Shown piece by piece: positions 33,981 through 41,759 of a DNA stretch of 64,000 nt (within the stretch, counting starts at the first letter, position 1; each line of letters opens with the position of its first letter). The position numbers and the translations under genes are program-made. Origin of the DNA: Subtercola vilae (GTDB lineage: Bacteria > Actinomycetota > Actinomycetes > Actinomycetales > Microbacteriaceae); the NCBI RefSeq assembly GCF_004923255.1, contig NZ_QYRT01000013.1, positions 1-64,000 of the forward strand, written 5' to 3'. The notes below the pieces were generated by a model. That model had not been told where the DNA came from, made no database searches, and worked only from the letters and a program-made list of their open reading frames with translations.

Positions 33981-35723
33981 ATCACTACCCCCACCGATGC
34001 ACCGCGACCGACCGTCGTGGAAATCTGCATCGACGACCTCGCCGGTGCCCTCGTGGCTGAACGCGCCGGCGCCCAGCGCGTGGAGCTCTGCGCCGACCTC
34101 GTCGAGGGCGGCACCACGCCCAGCCTCGGGTTGCTGCGAGCAGTGGCTCGCGAAACATCGACCATCGGTATTCAGGTCATGGTGCGCCCGCGGGGCGGCG
34201 ACTTCGTGTATTCGGCGGCCGAGCTGGCCGTGATGTGTCTCGATCTCGAGCAGATCAGGGCGGTCTCCGAAACTATTCCGGGCCGTATCGGTGTCGTGCT
34301 CGGCGCGCTGACGACCGGTCACCGGGTCGACGTCGCCGCGATGCGGCAGCTGATCGCGGCGGCCGGCGAGCTGCCCGTCACCTTTCACAAGGCGTTCGAC
34401 GAGACGGGCGACCTGGCCGCGAGCTCCGACGTGTTGGCGGGGCTGGGGGTGACGGCCATCCTGAGCTCAGGGGGCGCGCCGACCGCCGAGAAGGGTGCTG
34501 CCGCCCTCAAACTGCTGATCGAACGTTCGGCGTCAGGCCCCCGGATGCTCGTGGGTGGCGGCGTTCGACCGCACAACGTTCGGGCGCTCGTCGCTGCCAC
34601 CGGTGCAGGCGAGGTGCACCTGCGGGCCCAAGTGCCCTCTGCCCGCGGCGACGGAACGCTCGAGACCGACCGCGCCCTCGTCGAGCAACTGATCGCGGCA
34701 GTGGGTCCTGACGCAGCGCCCGACATCGAGGCGGTGCTCGCGCTCGATATCGGCGGCACCAACCTCAAGGGCGCCGTGGTCGACTCGCTCGGCCGCGTCG
34801 TGTTGGCAGAGACGCTGGATGCGGGTGCGTCGGGCGACGAGTCTCTCGAGCTCGTGCGTACGCTGCTGCTGAGGCTCAAGCAGCACGCTTCGGAGGCGGG
34901 CTGGAACGTCATCGGCGCCGGCGTCGTGACGCCCGGCATCATCGACCCGGCCACCGGCACTGTGCGGTACGCCTCGACGCTGGAGTGGACCAATGTAGCG
35001 CTCGGCCCTGTGCTCAGCGCCGACCTCGGTATTCCCGTGGCCATCGGCCACGATGTGCGCTCGGCAGGGCTTGCCGAGGCGCTCTTCGGTGCCTCAGCCG
35101 GGGTCTCGAACTCGGTGCTCGTCGCCATCGGTACCGGGGTTGCTGCTGCCATTCTCAGTACCGACCTTCCCGTGGTGGGGCACCTGACGTCTGCCGGTGA
35201 ACTCGGTCACATTCCGGCGCTGCCGCACGGCGAAGACTGCACTTGCGGGCAGCGCGGCTGCCTCGAGGTCTACATGTCGGGTGCGGGGCTCGCGCGGCGG
35301 TACCAAGCGCTCGGCGGGCTCGACAGCCTCACCGCGGCTGAGATCGTCGAGCGGCAGGGCACCGATGCGGTTGCCCGACGGGTGTGGGGCGACGGCGTCG
35401 AGGCGCTCGCACTGGGTCTGAAGACAGTGACCCTTCTTCTAGACCCTGCCGTCATCGTGCTCACCGGCGGAGTGTCGCGTGCCGGCGCCGCTTTGCTCGA
35501 CCCCGTTCGCGAGCAGCTCGCCGCCGCGCTGGCCTGGCGCTCGGCACCGCCCGTCGAGACCTCGGTTCTCGGCACCTCTGGTAGTCGTATCGGCGCCTCA
35601 GTACTGGCCTTCCGCGCCGCTGGGCGACCTGACACGCCCGCCGAGTGGATGCTCGACAACCTGCTCGGCCACCCCACAGAGTCGCTCGTTCCCGCCCTGC
35701 CCGCTGCCTCTCGAAAGAACTGA
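33981..35723 (+). CDS. CutC-ROK kinase fusion, apparent ATC start
   Basis: A perfect AGGAG lies six bases before ATC 33981, giving TTPTDAPRPTVVEICIDD as the N-terminus (580 residues). The first ATG-like start in frame is GTG 34017, which has no ribosome site and would cut into the first strand. Residues ~10-250 are a CutC TIM barrel: EICIDDLAGALVAERAGAQRVELCADL, GGTTPSLGLL, MVRPRGGDFVYS, FHKAFDE, GVTAILSSGGAPTA, GGGVRPHNV. From ~255 to the end is a ROK kinase: LALDIGGTNLKGAV, GHDVRSAGLAEALFGA, GELGHIPAL and CTCGQRGCLEV. Such kinases phosphorylate amino sugars or glucose. The fusion and gene order link CutC to amino-sugar use. Confidence 0.85.
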   Translation: MTTPTDAPRPTVVEICIDDLAGALVAERAGAQRVELCADLVEGGTTPSLGLLRAVARETSTIGIQVMVRPRGGDFVYSAAELAVMCLDLEQIRAVSETIPGRIGVVLGALTTGHRVDVAAMRQLIAAAGELPVTFHKAFDETGDLAASSDVLAGLGVTAILSSGGAPTAEKGAAALKLLIERSASGPRMLVGGGVRPHNVRALVAATGAGEVHLRAQVPSARGDGTLETDRALVEQLIAAVGPDAAPDIEAVLALDIGGTNLKGAVVDSLGRVVLAETLDAGASGDESLELVRTLLLRLKQHASEAGWNVIGAGVVTPGIIDPATGTVRYASTLEWTNVALGPVLSADLGIPVAIGHDVRSAGLAEALFGASAGVSNSVLVAIGTGVAAAILSTDLPVVGHLTSAGELGHIPALPHGEDCTCGQRGCLEVYMSGAGLARRYQALGGLDSLTAAEIVERQGTDAVARRVWGDGVEALALGLKTVTLLLDPAVIVLTGGVSRAGAALLDPVREQLAAALAWRSAPPVETSVLGTSGSRIGASVLAFRAAGRPDTPAEWMLDNLLGHPTESLVPALPAASRKN

Positions 35724-35727
35724 TCCC

Positions 35728-36507
35728 ATGGCTGAAATCATCATCGTCGACACCCCCGCTGACGCGGGCGCGGTGGCCGGAGCGGCGATTGCGCTACTCG
35801 TCGACCGCCGACCCGACGCGGTTCTCGGGGTCGCGACCGGTTCGACGCCGCTGCCGGTCTACTCCGACCTTCGGGAGCGGTTGGCCGGGCGCGACGTGTC
35901 ACAGGTGCGTGCCTTTGCGCTCGATGAGTACGTGGGAATCGCCCGCGACCACCCCGAGAGCTACCACAGCATCATCGACGCCCAGGTGACGGTACCCCTC
36001 GGCCTCACGCGCGGGCTGGTGCAGGTGCCCAACGGCCAGGCCGACGATCTCGAACAGGCTGCGCTCGAGTACGACGCGGCCATCCGGGCTGCCGGCGGCA
36101 TAGACCTGCAGCTGCTCGGTATCGGCACCGACGGACACATCGGTTTCAACGAACCCGGCTCGTCGTTCGCCTCGCGCACCCGGGTCAAAACGCTCACGCC
36201 GCAGACCCGCAGCGACAACGCCCGATTCTTCGCCTCGGTCGACGAGGTGCCCCGGCACGCGCTGACCCAGGGCCTCGGCACTATCCTCGAGGCGCGCCAT
36301 CTGGTGCTGCTGGCGTTCGGCGAATCCAAGGCAGAGGCCGTGGCGCGGGCGGTCGAGGGGCCGATGAGTGCGCGGGTGCCGGCCACGGCCATCCATCTGC
36401 ATCCGCACTGCACGGTGATCGTCGATCGCGCCGCCGCGAGCCAGCTCGTCGACACCGCGTTCTACGAATACGTCTTCGCGAACAAGCCCGCCTGGCAGGG
36501 TATCTGA
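35728..36507 (+). CDS. nagB: Glucosamine-6-phosphate deaminase
   Basis: The product has 259 residues from ATG 35728. Family motifs: GVATGSTPLPVYSDL, FALDEYVGIARDHPESYHSI, LGIGTDGHIGFNEPGSSF (catalytic Asp/His region), RVKTLTPQTRSDNARFF, and ESKAEAVARAVEGP. It converts glucosamine 6-phosphate to fructose 6-phosphate and ammonia. Placed right after the CutC-ROK kinase, it likely receives that kinase's product. No nagA-type deacetylase is in the operon. Confidence 0.93.
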   Translation: MAEIIIVDTPADAGAVAGAAIALLVDRRPDAVLGVATGSTPLPVYSDLRERLAGRDVSQVRAFALDEYVGIARDHPESYHSIIDAQVTVPLGLTRGLVQVPNGQADDLEQAALEYDAAIRAAGGIDLQLLGIGTDGHIGFNEPGSSFASRTRVKTLTPQTRSDNARFFASVDEVPRHALTQGLGTILEARHLVLLAFGESKAEAVARAVEGPMSARVPATAIHLHPHCTVIVDRAAASQLVDTAFYEYVFANKPAWQGI

Positions 36508-36508
36508 C

Positions 36509-38056
36509 ATGTCGAGTGCGAACCTGCCGAGCCCTGCGTTGCCGAGCCCTGCGTTGCCGAGCCCTGCGTTGCCGAGCGCCGCGCTGCCGAACGTCGCAAT
36601 AGCGGGCCTCGCCATCGAGTCGAGCACGTTCTCGCCGGCGCGAACCGATGCCGCCGCCTTCCGGCCGCGGCGGGGTGCCGAGGTGCTCGAGGAGTACCCC
36701 TTCCTCGCGCCAGGCACCCCCCTTCGCCGGGCCGCCAACTGGCTTCCGGCCCTCACCGGCAGGGCTCTGCCCGGCGGCATGGTCACCGCGGCTGCGTTCG
36801 ATGAGCTCGCCGGCGAGATCGTCGAACGTCTCTCGGTCATGCCTTCGCTCGACGGCCTCTACTTCGACATTCACGGGGCGATGAGCGTCGAAGGCCTCGA
36901 TGACCCCGAAGCCGTTCTGCTCGAGCGCATTCGCGCGGTGATCGGCCCCGCCGCGGTGGTCTCTGCCTCGATGGATCTGCATGGCAATGTGTCGCGGCGG
37001 CTCGTTGAGCTCGTAGACCTGATCACCTGCGACCGCACCGCCCCCCATGTCGACACCGAAGAGACGCGCGAGCGAGCGGTCGGCAATCTCGTTCGGCAGC
37101 TCGGGTCGGGTGGCCCGAAGCCGTTCAAGGCGTGGGTTCCCCTGCCGCTGTTGCTGCCGGGGGAGAAGACTTCGACGCGCCTCGACCCGGCGAAGAGTGT
37201 CTACGCCCTGGTGCCAGAGGTCGAAGCGACCGACGGTGTGCTCGATGCGGCCGTGTGGGTGGGCTATGCCTGGGCCGACGAGCCGCGCAACCGGGCGGCG
37301 GTGGTCGTCACCGGCAGAGATGCCGCAGCCGTGGCGGCTGGAGCGGAACGCCTGGCCGCCGCCTTCTGGAAGGCCAGGGCCGACTTCGAATTCGTCGCAG
37401 CCACCGACACGTTCGCAGGGGCGCTCGACACGGCGCTCGCGAGCGATCGTCGCCCGTTCTTGATCAGCGATTCCGGTGACAACCCCACCGCGGGCGGCGC
37501 CGGCGACGTGTCGTGGGGGCTGCGGGAATTGCTCGCACGGCCTGAATTCAGGTCGGCTGACGCACCGAGTGTCATCTACGCCTCCCTTCCGGCCCCCGAT
37601 GCCGTAGCTGAGGCCGTGCGGGCAGGGGTGGGCGCTACGGTCACCGTCTCTGCGGGAGCCGAGGTCGACCGCCGCCACGCGGGGCCGGTCACCTTCGAGG
37701 GGGTTGTGCACAGCATCCGGCACGGCGACCCGAATGCGGTCACCGAGGTGGTCATTCGAACCGGCAGCGTGTTCGTCATACTGACCGGGCTGCGCAAGCC
37801 ATATCACCTCGAACGTGACTTCACCGAGCTGAACCTCGACCCGCGTTCGAGTGCCATCGTCATCGTCAAGATCGGCTATCTCGAACCGCAGCTGTTCGAT
37901 TTGTCAGAGGGGTGGGTGCTCGCCCTCACCCCGGGCGGCGTCGACCAAGACATCGCACGACTCGGTCACCGCCGGGTCGAGCGGCCCATCTACCCGTTCG
38001 ATGCCGACATGCCCGAGCCTGATCTCGGCGCGCGGCTCATCGGTGAGGCAGAGTGA
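36509..38056 (+). CDS. MlrC/M81-family metallopeptidase
   Basis: The product has 515 residues, one base after nagB. The MlrC features: VAIAGLAIESSTFSPARTD, LDGLYFDIHGAMSVEG, VVSASMDLHGNVSRRLVELVD, APHVDTEETRERA, and SDSGDNPTAGGAGDVSW in the C-terminal half, with His/Asp zinc ligands. The name member cleaves linearised microcystin; other members have unknown substrates. An N-terminal PSPAL repeat, coded by a 15-base tandem repeat, precedes the domain. The gene suggests that the imported compound has a peptide or amide bond. Confidence 0.9.
   Translation: MSSANLPSPALPSPALPSPALPSAALPNVAIAGLAIESSTFSPARTDAAAFRPRRGAEVLEEYPFLAPGTPLRRAANWLPALTGRALPGGMVTAAAFDELAGEIVERLSVMPSLDGLYFDIHGAMSVEGLDDPEAVLLERIRAVIGPAAVVSASMDLHGNVSRRLVELVDLITCDRTAPHVDTEETRERAVGNLVRQLGSGGPKPFKAWVPLPLLLPGEKTSTRLDPAKSVYALVPEVEATDGVLDAAVWVGYAWADEPRNRAAVVVTGRDAAAVAAGAERLAAAFWKARADFEFVAATDTFAGALDTALASDRRPFLISDSGDNPTAGGAGDVSWGLRELLARPEFRSADAPSVIYASLPAPDAVAEAVRAGVGATVTVSAGAEVDRRHAGPVTFEGVVHSIRHGDPNAVTEVVIRTGSVFVILTGLRKPYHLERDFTELNLDPRSSAIVIVKIGYLEPQLFDLSEGWVLALTPGGVDQDIARLGHRRVERPIYPFDADMPEPDLGARLIGEAE
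36526..36585. repeat. 15-bp tandem repeat, four units, at the start of the MlrC-like gene
   Basis: Three identical units GCCGAGCCCTGCGTT (36526-36570) and a fourth changed one. They encode PSPAL repeats that precede the conserved domain. In frame and likely variable in number; the residues are probably a disordered leader. Confidence 0.9.
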
Positions 38057-38071
38057 GCCGCCCTGCTGCTC

Positions 38072-38752
38072 TCAGCTGCCGAGCAGTCGCACCAGACGGG
38101 CACTGTCGCGCGGAACGACGGCATTGATTCCGTCGCCGATGCGGTAGCTCAGCAGCCCTTCGGCCAATGCAGCCGAGCGGGCCTGAAACTCGGCCAAGGG
38201 CAGGTCGACCGCGGTATCGACGGCTCCGTTCAACCAGAGCCGGGCATCGGCGGGGGTGAGAACAGAGGGCCACTCGCGCGACTGCGCCCCCGGGCGTTCG
38301 CCCGTGAGCAGTGCCACCGTCAGAATGGCGCGCCCATTCACGACGCGGGTCGTGAAGACGCCCATTGCCGAGAGAATCGGTTCGGTTCCGTGAACGTAGC
38401 GCGGTTCGGCGACTGCGCCCGAGCGCTGCCACGCGTAGAAACCGTTCAGCGGCACGAGACAGCGCTGGCGGGCGAGCGCGGCCGCGAACAGCCCGTTGTT
38501 GCCCACGCGGTCGACGCCGATGGCATACACCGGCTTCAGCTCGCCGGTATTCCACGCGGGCGAAAGCCCCCAGCTCGCCGTCTCGAGAGTGAGCGTTCGA
38601 AGCCCGTGCTCGAGGCGCTGCCGAACAACGACGATTTTTCTGTTGGCGGCGAAATGATACGACGGCCCCCACCCAGAAGTACGGCTGGTCGCGGCGCCGT
38701 AGAACTCGCTGATCTCTGCGGCGGTGTGGGCGAGTGCGAATGCGGTGCGCAC
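38072..38752 (-). CDS. SRAP/YedK-like protein lacking the catalytic residues (copy 2)
   Basis: The product has 226 residues. SRAP features are easy to see: FALAHTAAEISEFYGAA, ASWGLSPAWNTGE, NGLFAAALARQRCLVPLNGFYAW, VALLTGERPG, WPSVLTPADARLWL. It starts MRTAF instead of MCGRF (Cys2 lost), the NAR Asn region reads GVDRVGN, FYEW has become FYAW (Glu lost) and the late His is not visible. Copy 1 at 27887 has similar losses and shares W-PS..F...RKI..VR and PAW..GEL with it, so the two are paralogues of a distinct non-catalytic group. Confidence 0.8.
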   Translation of the reverse strand: MRTAFALAHTAAEISEFYGAATSRTSGWGPSYHFAANRKIVVVRQRLEHGLRTLTLETASWGLSPAWNTGELKPVYAIGVDRVGNNGLFAAALARQRCLVPLNGFYAWQRSGAVAEPRYVHGTEPILSAMGVFTTRVVNGRAILTVALLTGERPGAQSREWPSVLTPADARLWLNGAVDTAVDLPLAEFQARSAALAEGLLSYRIGDGINAVVPRDSARLVRLLGS

Positions 38753-38912
38753 GCTATTTCTTCCGTGATACCCGTGGTGGCGGGGTCAGCGTCTGAAACA
38801 CGAGGGGATAACTGCGGCTGCGGCTGCAGAATCGGGCATAATGGCCATTCGTTTCTATGAAAGCTGTCGCGCTATCGCTCAGCACTGGTGCATACGTGGG
38901 AAATCGATCACA

Positions 38913-38929
38913 TCATACACGCCGTATGA
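38913..38929. promoter_or_regulatory. Palindrome upstream of the truncated TetR gene
   Basis: TCATAC-ACGCC-GTATGA is a perfect 6+5+6 inverted repeat 23 bases before the GTG of the TetR gene, the usual place and size of a TetR-family autoregulatory operator. Confidence 0.5.
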
Positions 38930-38951
38930 CGAGTGCGTGAGAGAGGTCTAA

Positions 38952-39335
38952 GTGGTCGAAAAACGCGTGAATCCGCGGGTCGAACGCACAAAGACACGTG
39001 TTCTCGAGGTGGCGCACGAGCTGCTCGACGAGCTTGGCCCAGCGGGGCTGACCTACACCTCTCTTGCGAGCCGCAGCGGCGTGACCCGCCAGACGATCTA
39101 CCAGCACTGGCCTGAGCGCGACGCACTGCTCGCCGATGTCATTCTCACCGGCCCTGACGTCGGGTATCCGGTGGCGGGCCCGGATGCGCGCATCATCGTC
39201 ATCGACTTCCTGGCCAGTCTGCGTGATGACGCAGCGGGCCGATCTGAACGAACAAAGCCAATGCCCAGCAGAATGAGCACTCCGCCGGCCAATTGCGCCG
39301 GCGTGAGCTGTTCGCCGAGCAGCAGCCACGCGTAG
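38952..39335 (+). pseudogene. TetR-family regulator truncated by deletion
   Basis: From GTG 38952 (AGAGG five bases upstream) the first ~95 residues are a normal TetR N-terminus: RTKTRVLEVAHELLDELGPAGLTYTSLASRSGVTRQTIYQHWPERDALLADVI, then DFLASLRDD. At about base 39235 the coding sequence passes into the antisense of the EamA gene and runs on with unrelated residues (RSERTKPMPSR...) to 39335. The ligand-binding domain, normally another ~90 residues, is gone. The DNA-binding domain might still fold. Confidence 0.8.
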
Positions 39336-40138
39336 AAGGTCGCTGCCACGACTTCGAGCAGCCCCACGAATGAGGCCAGTCGCGAACCGAGAATCTCGCT
39401 CGCCGAAATACTCGCGGCATACGCCACGGCGGTGCTCACCACACCCACCACGACGAGGGGCAACCACCACGGGCTCTGGGCGCCGAACATGCTCACGTCG
39501 GTGAATGTCAGGGTGAAGGGCACCAGCCCGGTGAGGCCTACCGCGCCCAGAAGCATGCCGCCGAGCAGCAGCCCGAACCCCGCGAAGGCGACCGCGGGCA
39601 GCCCGTCACTCGGGCGGGCGGCGACCACGTAGTAGAGAGCGCAGCCGACCATGGCGATGAGGGCGAGGATGATTCCCAGGGCATCCACCCCGCCCGCGCC
39701 GGTGGGCGACACCACCAGCACCAGGCCGATCAGCGCCACGGCAGACCCGATGAGCACTGCCGGTTTCGGTCGGCGGCGGGAGATCGCCCACACACTCGCC
39801 ACCAAGAGGAGCGGTGCCATGTATTCGATCAGAATGCCCGTACCCACCGGAATGCGCTGAATGGCACCGAAGTAGGCCAACTGTGTTCCGGCCACACCGA
39901 CGGCCGCCATGGCGAGTACACGCCACCGGGCGCGCCAGAGCGCCGACCACCGACCGCGAAGCGAGTATGCCGCCACCGGCATGAGTACCACGCCGCCGAC
40001 GAGAGCACGAATGGTGACGGCAGCAGCCGGGCTCCAGCCCGCCTCGAGTAGCGGCTTCACCAGCGCGCCAGACGTGCCGAAGGTGGCGGCGGCGATCACA
40101 GCGATGACCAGACCGGTCGACGTCGACGGGTTCTTCAC
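39098..40138 (-). CDS. EamA/DMT-family transporter with altered C-terminus
   Basis: From GTG 40138 (AGGAG five bases upstream) the product has 346 residues with ten helices in two EamA repeats: LVIAVIAAATFGTSGALVKPLL, IPVGTGILIEYMAPLLL, then ALYYVVAARPSDG, VVSTAVAYAASISASEILGSRLASFVGLLEVVAATFYAWLLLGE and a last helix VLILLGIGFVRSDRP. The family ends soon after; here ~45 extra residues read antisense through the truncated TetR gene. The helices are intact so transport may persist. Divergent from the CGNR regulator, a common pairing. Confidence 0.85.
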   Translation of the reverse strand: MKNPSTSTGLVIAVIAAATFGTSGALVKPLLEAGWSPAAAVTIRALVGGVVLMPVAAYSLRGRWSALWRARWRVLAMAAVGVAGTQLAYFGAIQRIPVGTGILIEYMAPLLLVASVWAISRRRPKPAVLIGSAVALIGLVLVVSPTGAGGVDALGIILALIAMVGCALYYVVAARPSDGLPAVAFAGFGLLLGGMLLGAVGLTGLVPFTLTFTDVSMFGAQSPWWLPLVVVGVVSTAVAYAASISASEILGSRLASFVGLLEVVAATFYAWLLLGEQLTPAQLAGGVLILLGIGFVRSDRPAASSRRLARKSMTMMRASGPATGYPTSGPVRMTSASSASRSGQCW

Positions 40139-40251
40139 GGGCACTCCTGACCATTCTCGGGGTGTGGCTCCGGTTTGTTGCAGAGCGGTGCGGGCCGCTC
40201 TTGCGGGCCCTTCGAGATCGACGGTAGTCTCACGAGGAGTAAGGAGTCAAT

Positions 40252-40803
40252 TTGCATTTTGCCCCTGACACCGAAGACACTCTGGCGTTCACCGTGGCGC
40301 TGGCCAATACGGTCGCCGGAGCTACGCGAACCGGCACCGACGAGCTGTCGAACGTGGCGCAGCTCTCGCTGCTGCTCAGCCGCTTCCAGTACTCGGGGCG
40401 CATCGATCACGACGAGCTCGAACTGGCCAATGTTCGACAGACCCGAGGCCGGCTCAGGAGCGTCTGGATGCTCGAGCGAGACCTCGCCGTCACCGAGGTC
40501 AATGCAATGCTCTCTGACGCGGGGGCTTTGCCGCACCTGGTTCGCCACGACGACTCCGACTGGCACCTGCACGCCACCGACCCGGCTGCGCCCTTGGCAG
40601 AGCGCATTCGGGTCGAGGTCTCGCTGGCTCTGGTCGACGTGATCCGCACCGATGAGAACGGTCGGTTGCGAGCCTGCGCGGCGGATGACTGCGAAGGTAT
40701 TCTCGTAGATCTCTCCCGCAACGGGTCGAAACGGTTCTGCAGCATCCGGTGCGGAAACCGAATGAACATGATCGCTTTTCGCGAACGCGCGCTTCTCGAC
40801 TAA
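40252..40803 (+). CDS. CGNR zinc-finger regulator (ABATE domain)
   Basis: The product has 183 residues from TTG 40252, with AAGGAG six bases upstream. The N-terminal ABATE-like region (DTLAFTVALANTVAG) is followed by a C-terminal finger RACAADDCEGILVDLSRNGSKRFCSIRCGNRMNM, which is the CGNR zinc ribbon. Family members are thought to bind DNA. Divergent from the EamA transporter, it likely controls that gene; the shared gap is 113 bases. Confidence 0.9.
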   Translation: MHFAPDTEDTLAFTVALANTVAGATRTGTDELSNVAQLSLLLSRFQYSGRIDHDELELANVRQTRGRLRSVWMLERDLAVTEVNAMLSDAGALPHLVRHDDSDWHLHATDPAAPLAERIRVEVSLALVDVIRTDENGRLRACAADDCEGILVDLSRNGSKRFCSIRCGNRMNMIAFRERALLD

Positions 40804-40877
40804 CGCCACGCGGCGCACCTCCAGCGGTCATAGATAGCATGGCCCTCGAGAGTCAGTCGAAGAGAAAAAGAGAACCC

Positions 40878-41282
40878 ATGTCTGTCGTCAAGATCAATGC
40901 CATCAGTGTTCCCGCACAGGCCGGTGCCGAGCTCGAGAAGCGCTTCGCGGCCCGCGCCCGCGCCGTCGACGGGTTCGCCGGCTTCGAGGGCTTCCAATTG
41001 CTTCGCCCGGTGAAAGGCGAATCGCGCTACTTCGTCGTGACCACGTGGGACACCGAAGAGAACTTTCAGGCCTGGCTCTCGAGCCAGTCGATGGCGACTC
41101 ACGGCAGCGGTGCGACGGCCCCTGCAGGCCATGGCGCTGCCACTGCTGCCGGCAGCGCGCCTCACGCTGCGCCCGCGCACGAGGGCGGGTCGACCCCCGG
41201 CCACGGCGGCAGCGCCAAGCCCGTCGCGACCGGTGCAGAGCTCCTCGAGTTCGAGGTCGTCGACCTCTCCGCCGCCAGCTGA
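40878..41282 (+). CDS. MhuD-like haem-degrading monooxygenase with His-rich insert
   Basis: The product has 134 residues from ATG 40878. It matches the mycobacterial haem-degrading enzyme MhuD as I know it: VVKINAISVP, FEGFQLLRPVKGESRYFVVTTWDTEENFQAW, PVATGAELLEFEVV. The three key residues are in register: Asn7, Trp66 and His75. Directly after His75 there is an extra segment of ~30 residues (to PVATG) rich in His, Ala and Gly, including several His (GHGAA, PHAAPAHEGG, GHGGS). The role would be iron release from haem; the insert may bind haem or metal. Confidence 0.85.
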   Translation: MSVVKINAISVPAQAGAELEKRFAARARAVDGFAGFEGFQLLRPVKGESRYFVVTTWDTEENFQAWLSSQSMATHGSGATAPAGHGAATAAGSAPHAAPAHEGGSTPGHGGSAKPVATGAELLEFEVVDLSAAS

Positions 41283-41285
41283 CCG

Positions 41286-41303
41286 CAGCGCAGCGCTGCG
41301 CTG
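41286..41303. repeat. 18-bp perfect palindrome after the MhuD-like gene
   Basis: CAGCGCAGCGCTGCGCTG reads the same on both strands, three bases past the stop codon. It could form a hairpin but lacks a loop and a T-run, so it is at best a weak terminator. Confidence 0.4.
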
Positions 41304-41339
41304 GCGCTAAAGTCGAGTTGACGCCACCGGAGGCCACCC

Positions 41340-41750
41340 ATGACCGATCAGTCCGCCGACAACACTCGGTTCGCCGCCCTCGGTGACGAGTCGTTTGTTT
41401 TGCTCACCACGTTCCGGAAGACCGGCGTGCCGGTGTCGACACCGGTGTGGGTGGCCCGCGACGGCGACGCACTCCTCGTTATCACCCCCAGCGAGAGCGG
41501 CAAGGTCAAGCGGCTCCGCAACAGCGGCCGGGTGCAGCTACAGGCGTGCGGGCGGCGCGGAACGGCCAAGGCCGGCGCCCCGGTGGTCGACGGTGTGGCC
41601 GAGATCCTTCCCGACTCAGAGACCGCACGGCTGCGTGCGAACTTCCGAGGGAAGTACGGCTTTGAGTTTTCGATTGTGAACTTCATCGAACGGCTGGTCG
41701 CCCGACAGCAGAAGCCGCGCCTGATCGTGCGCATCACGGGCGGCGTTTGA
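41340..41750 (+). CDS. PPOX-class flavin/F420-dependent protein
   Basis: The product has 136 residues with the split-barrel pattern of pyridoxamine-phosphate-oxidase-like proteins: FVLLTTFRKTGVPVSTPVWVARDGDALLVITPSESGKVKRLRNSGRVQLQACGRRG. Actinobacterial members bind FMN or F420 and reduce varied substrates. No substrate can be named from sequence. Confidence 0.85.
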   Translation: MTDQSADNTRFAALGDESFVLLTTFRKTGVPVSTPVWVARDGDALLVITPSESGKVKRLRNSGRVQLQACGRRGTAKAGAPVVDGVAEILPDSETARLRANFRGKYGFEFSIVNFIERLVARQQKPRLIVRITGGV

Positions 41751-41759
41751 GGCGACCAG

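Noticed and set aside
41286-41303. 18-bp palindrome as a rho-independent terminator
   Set aside because: There is no loop and no T-run; kept only as a repeat feature.
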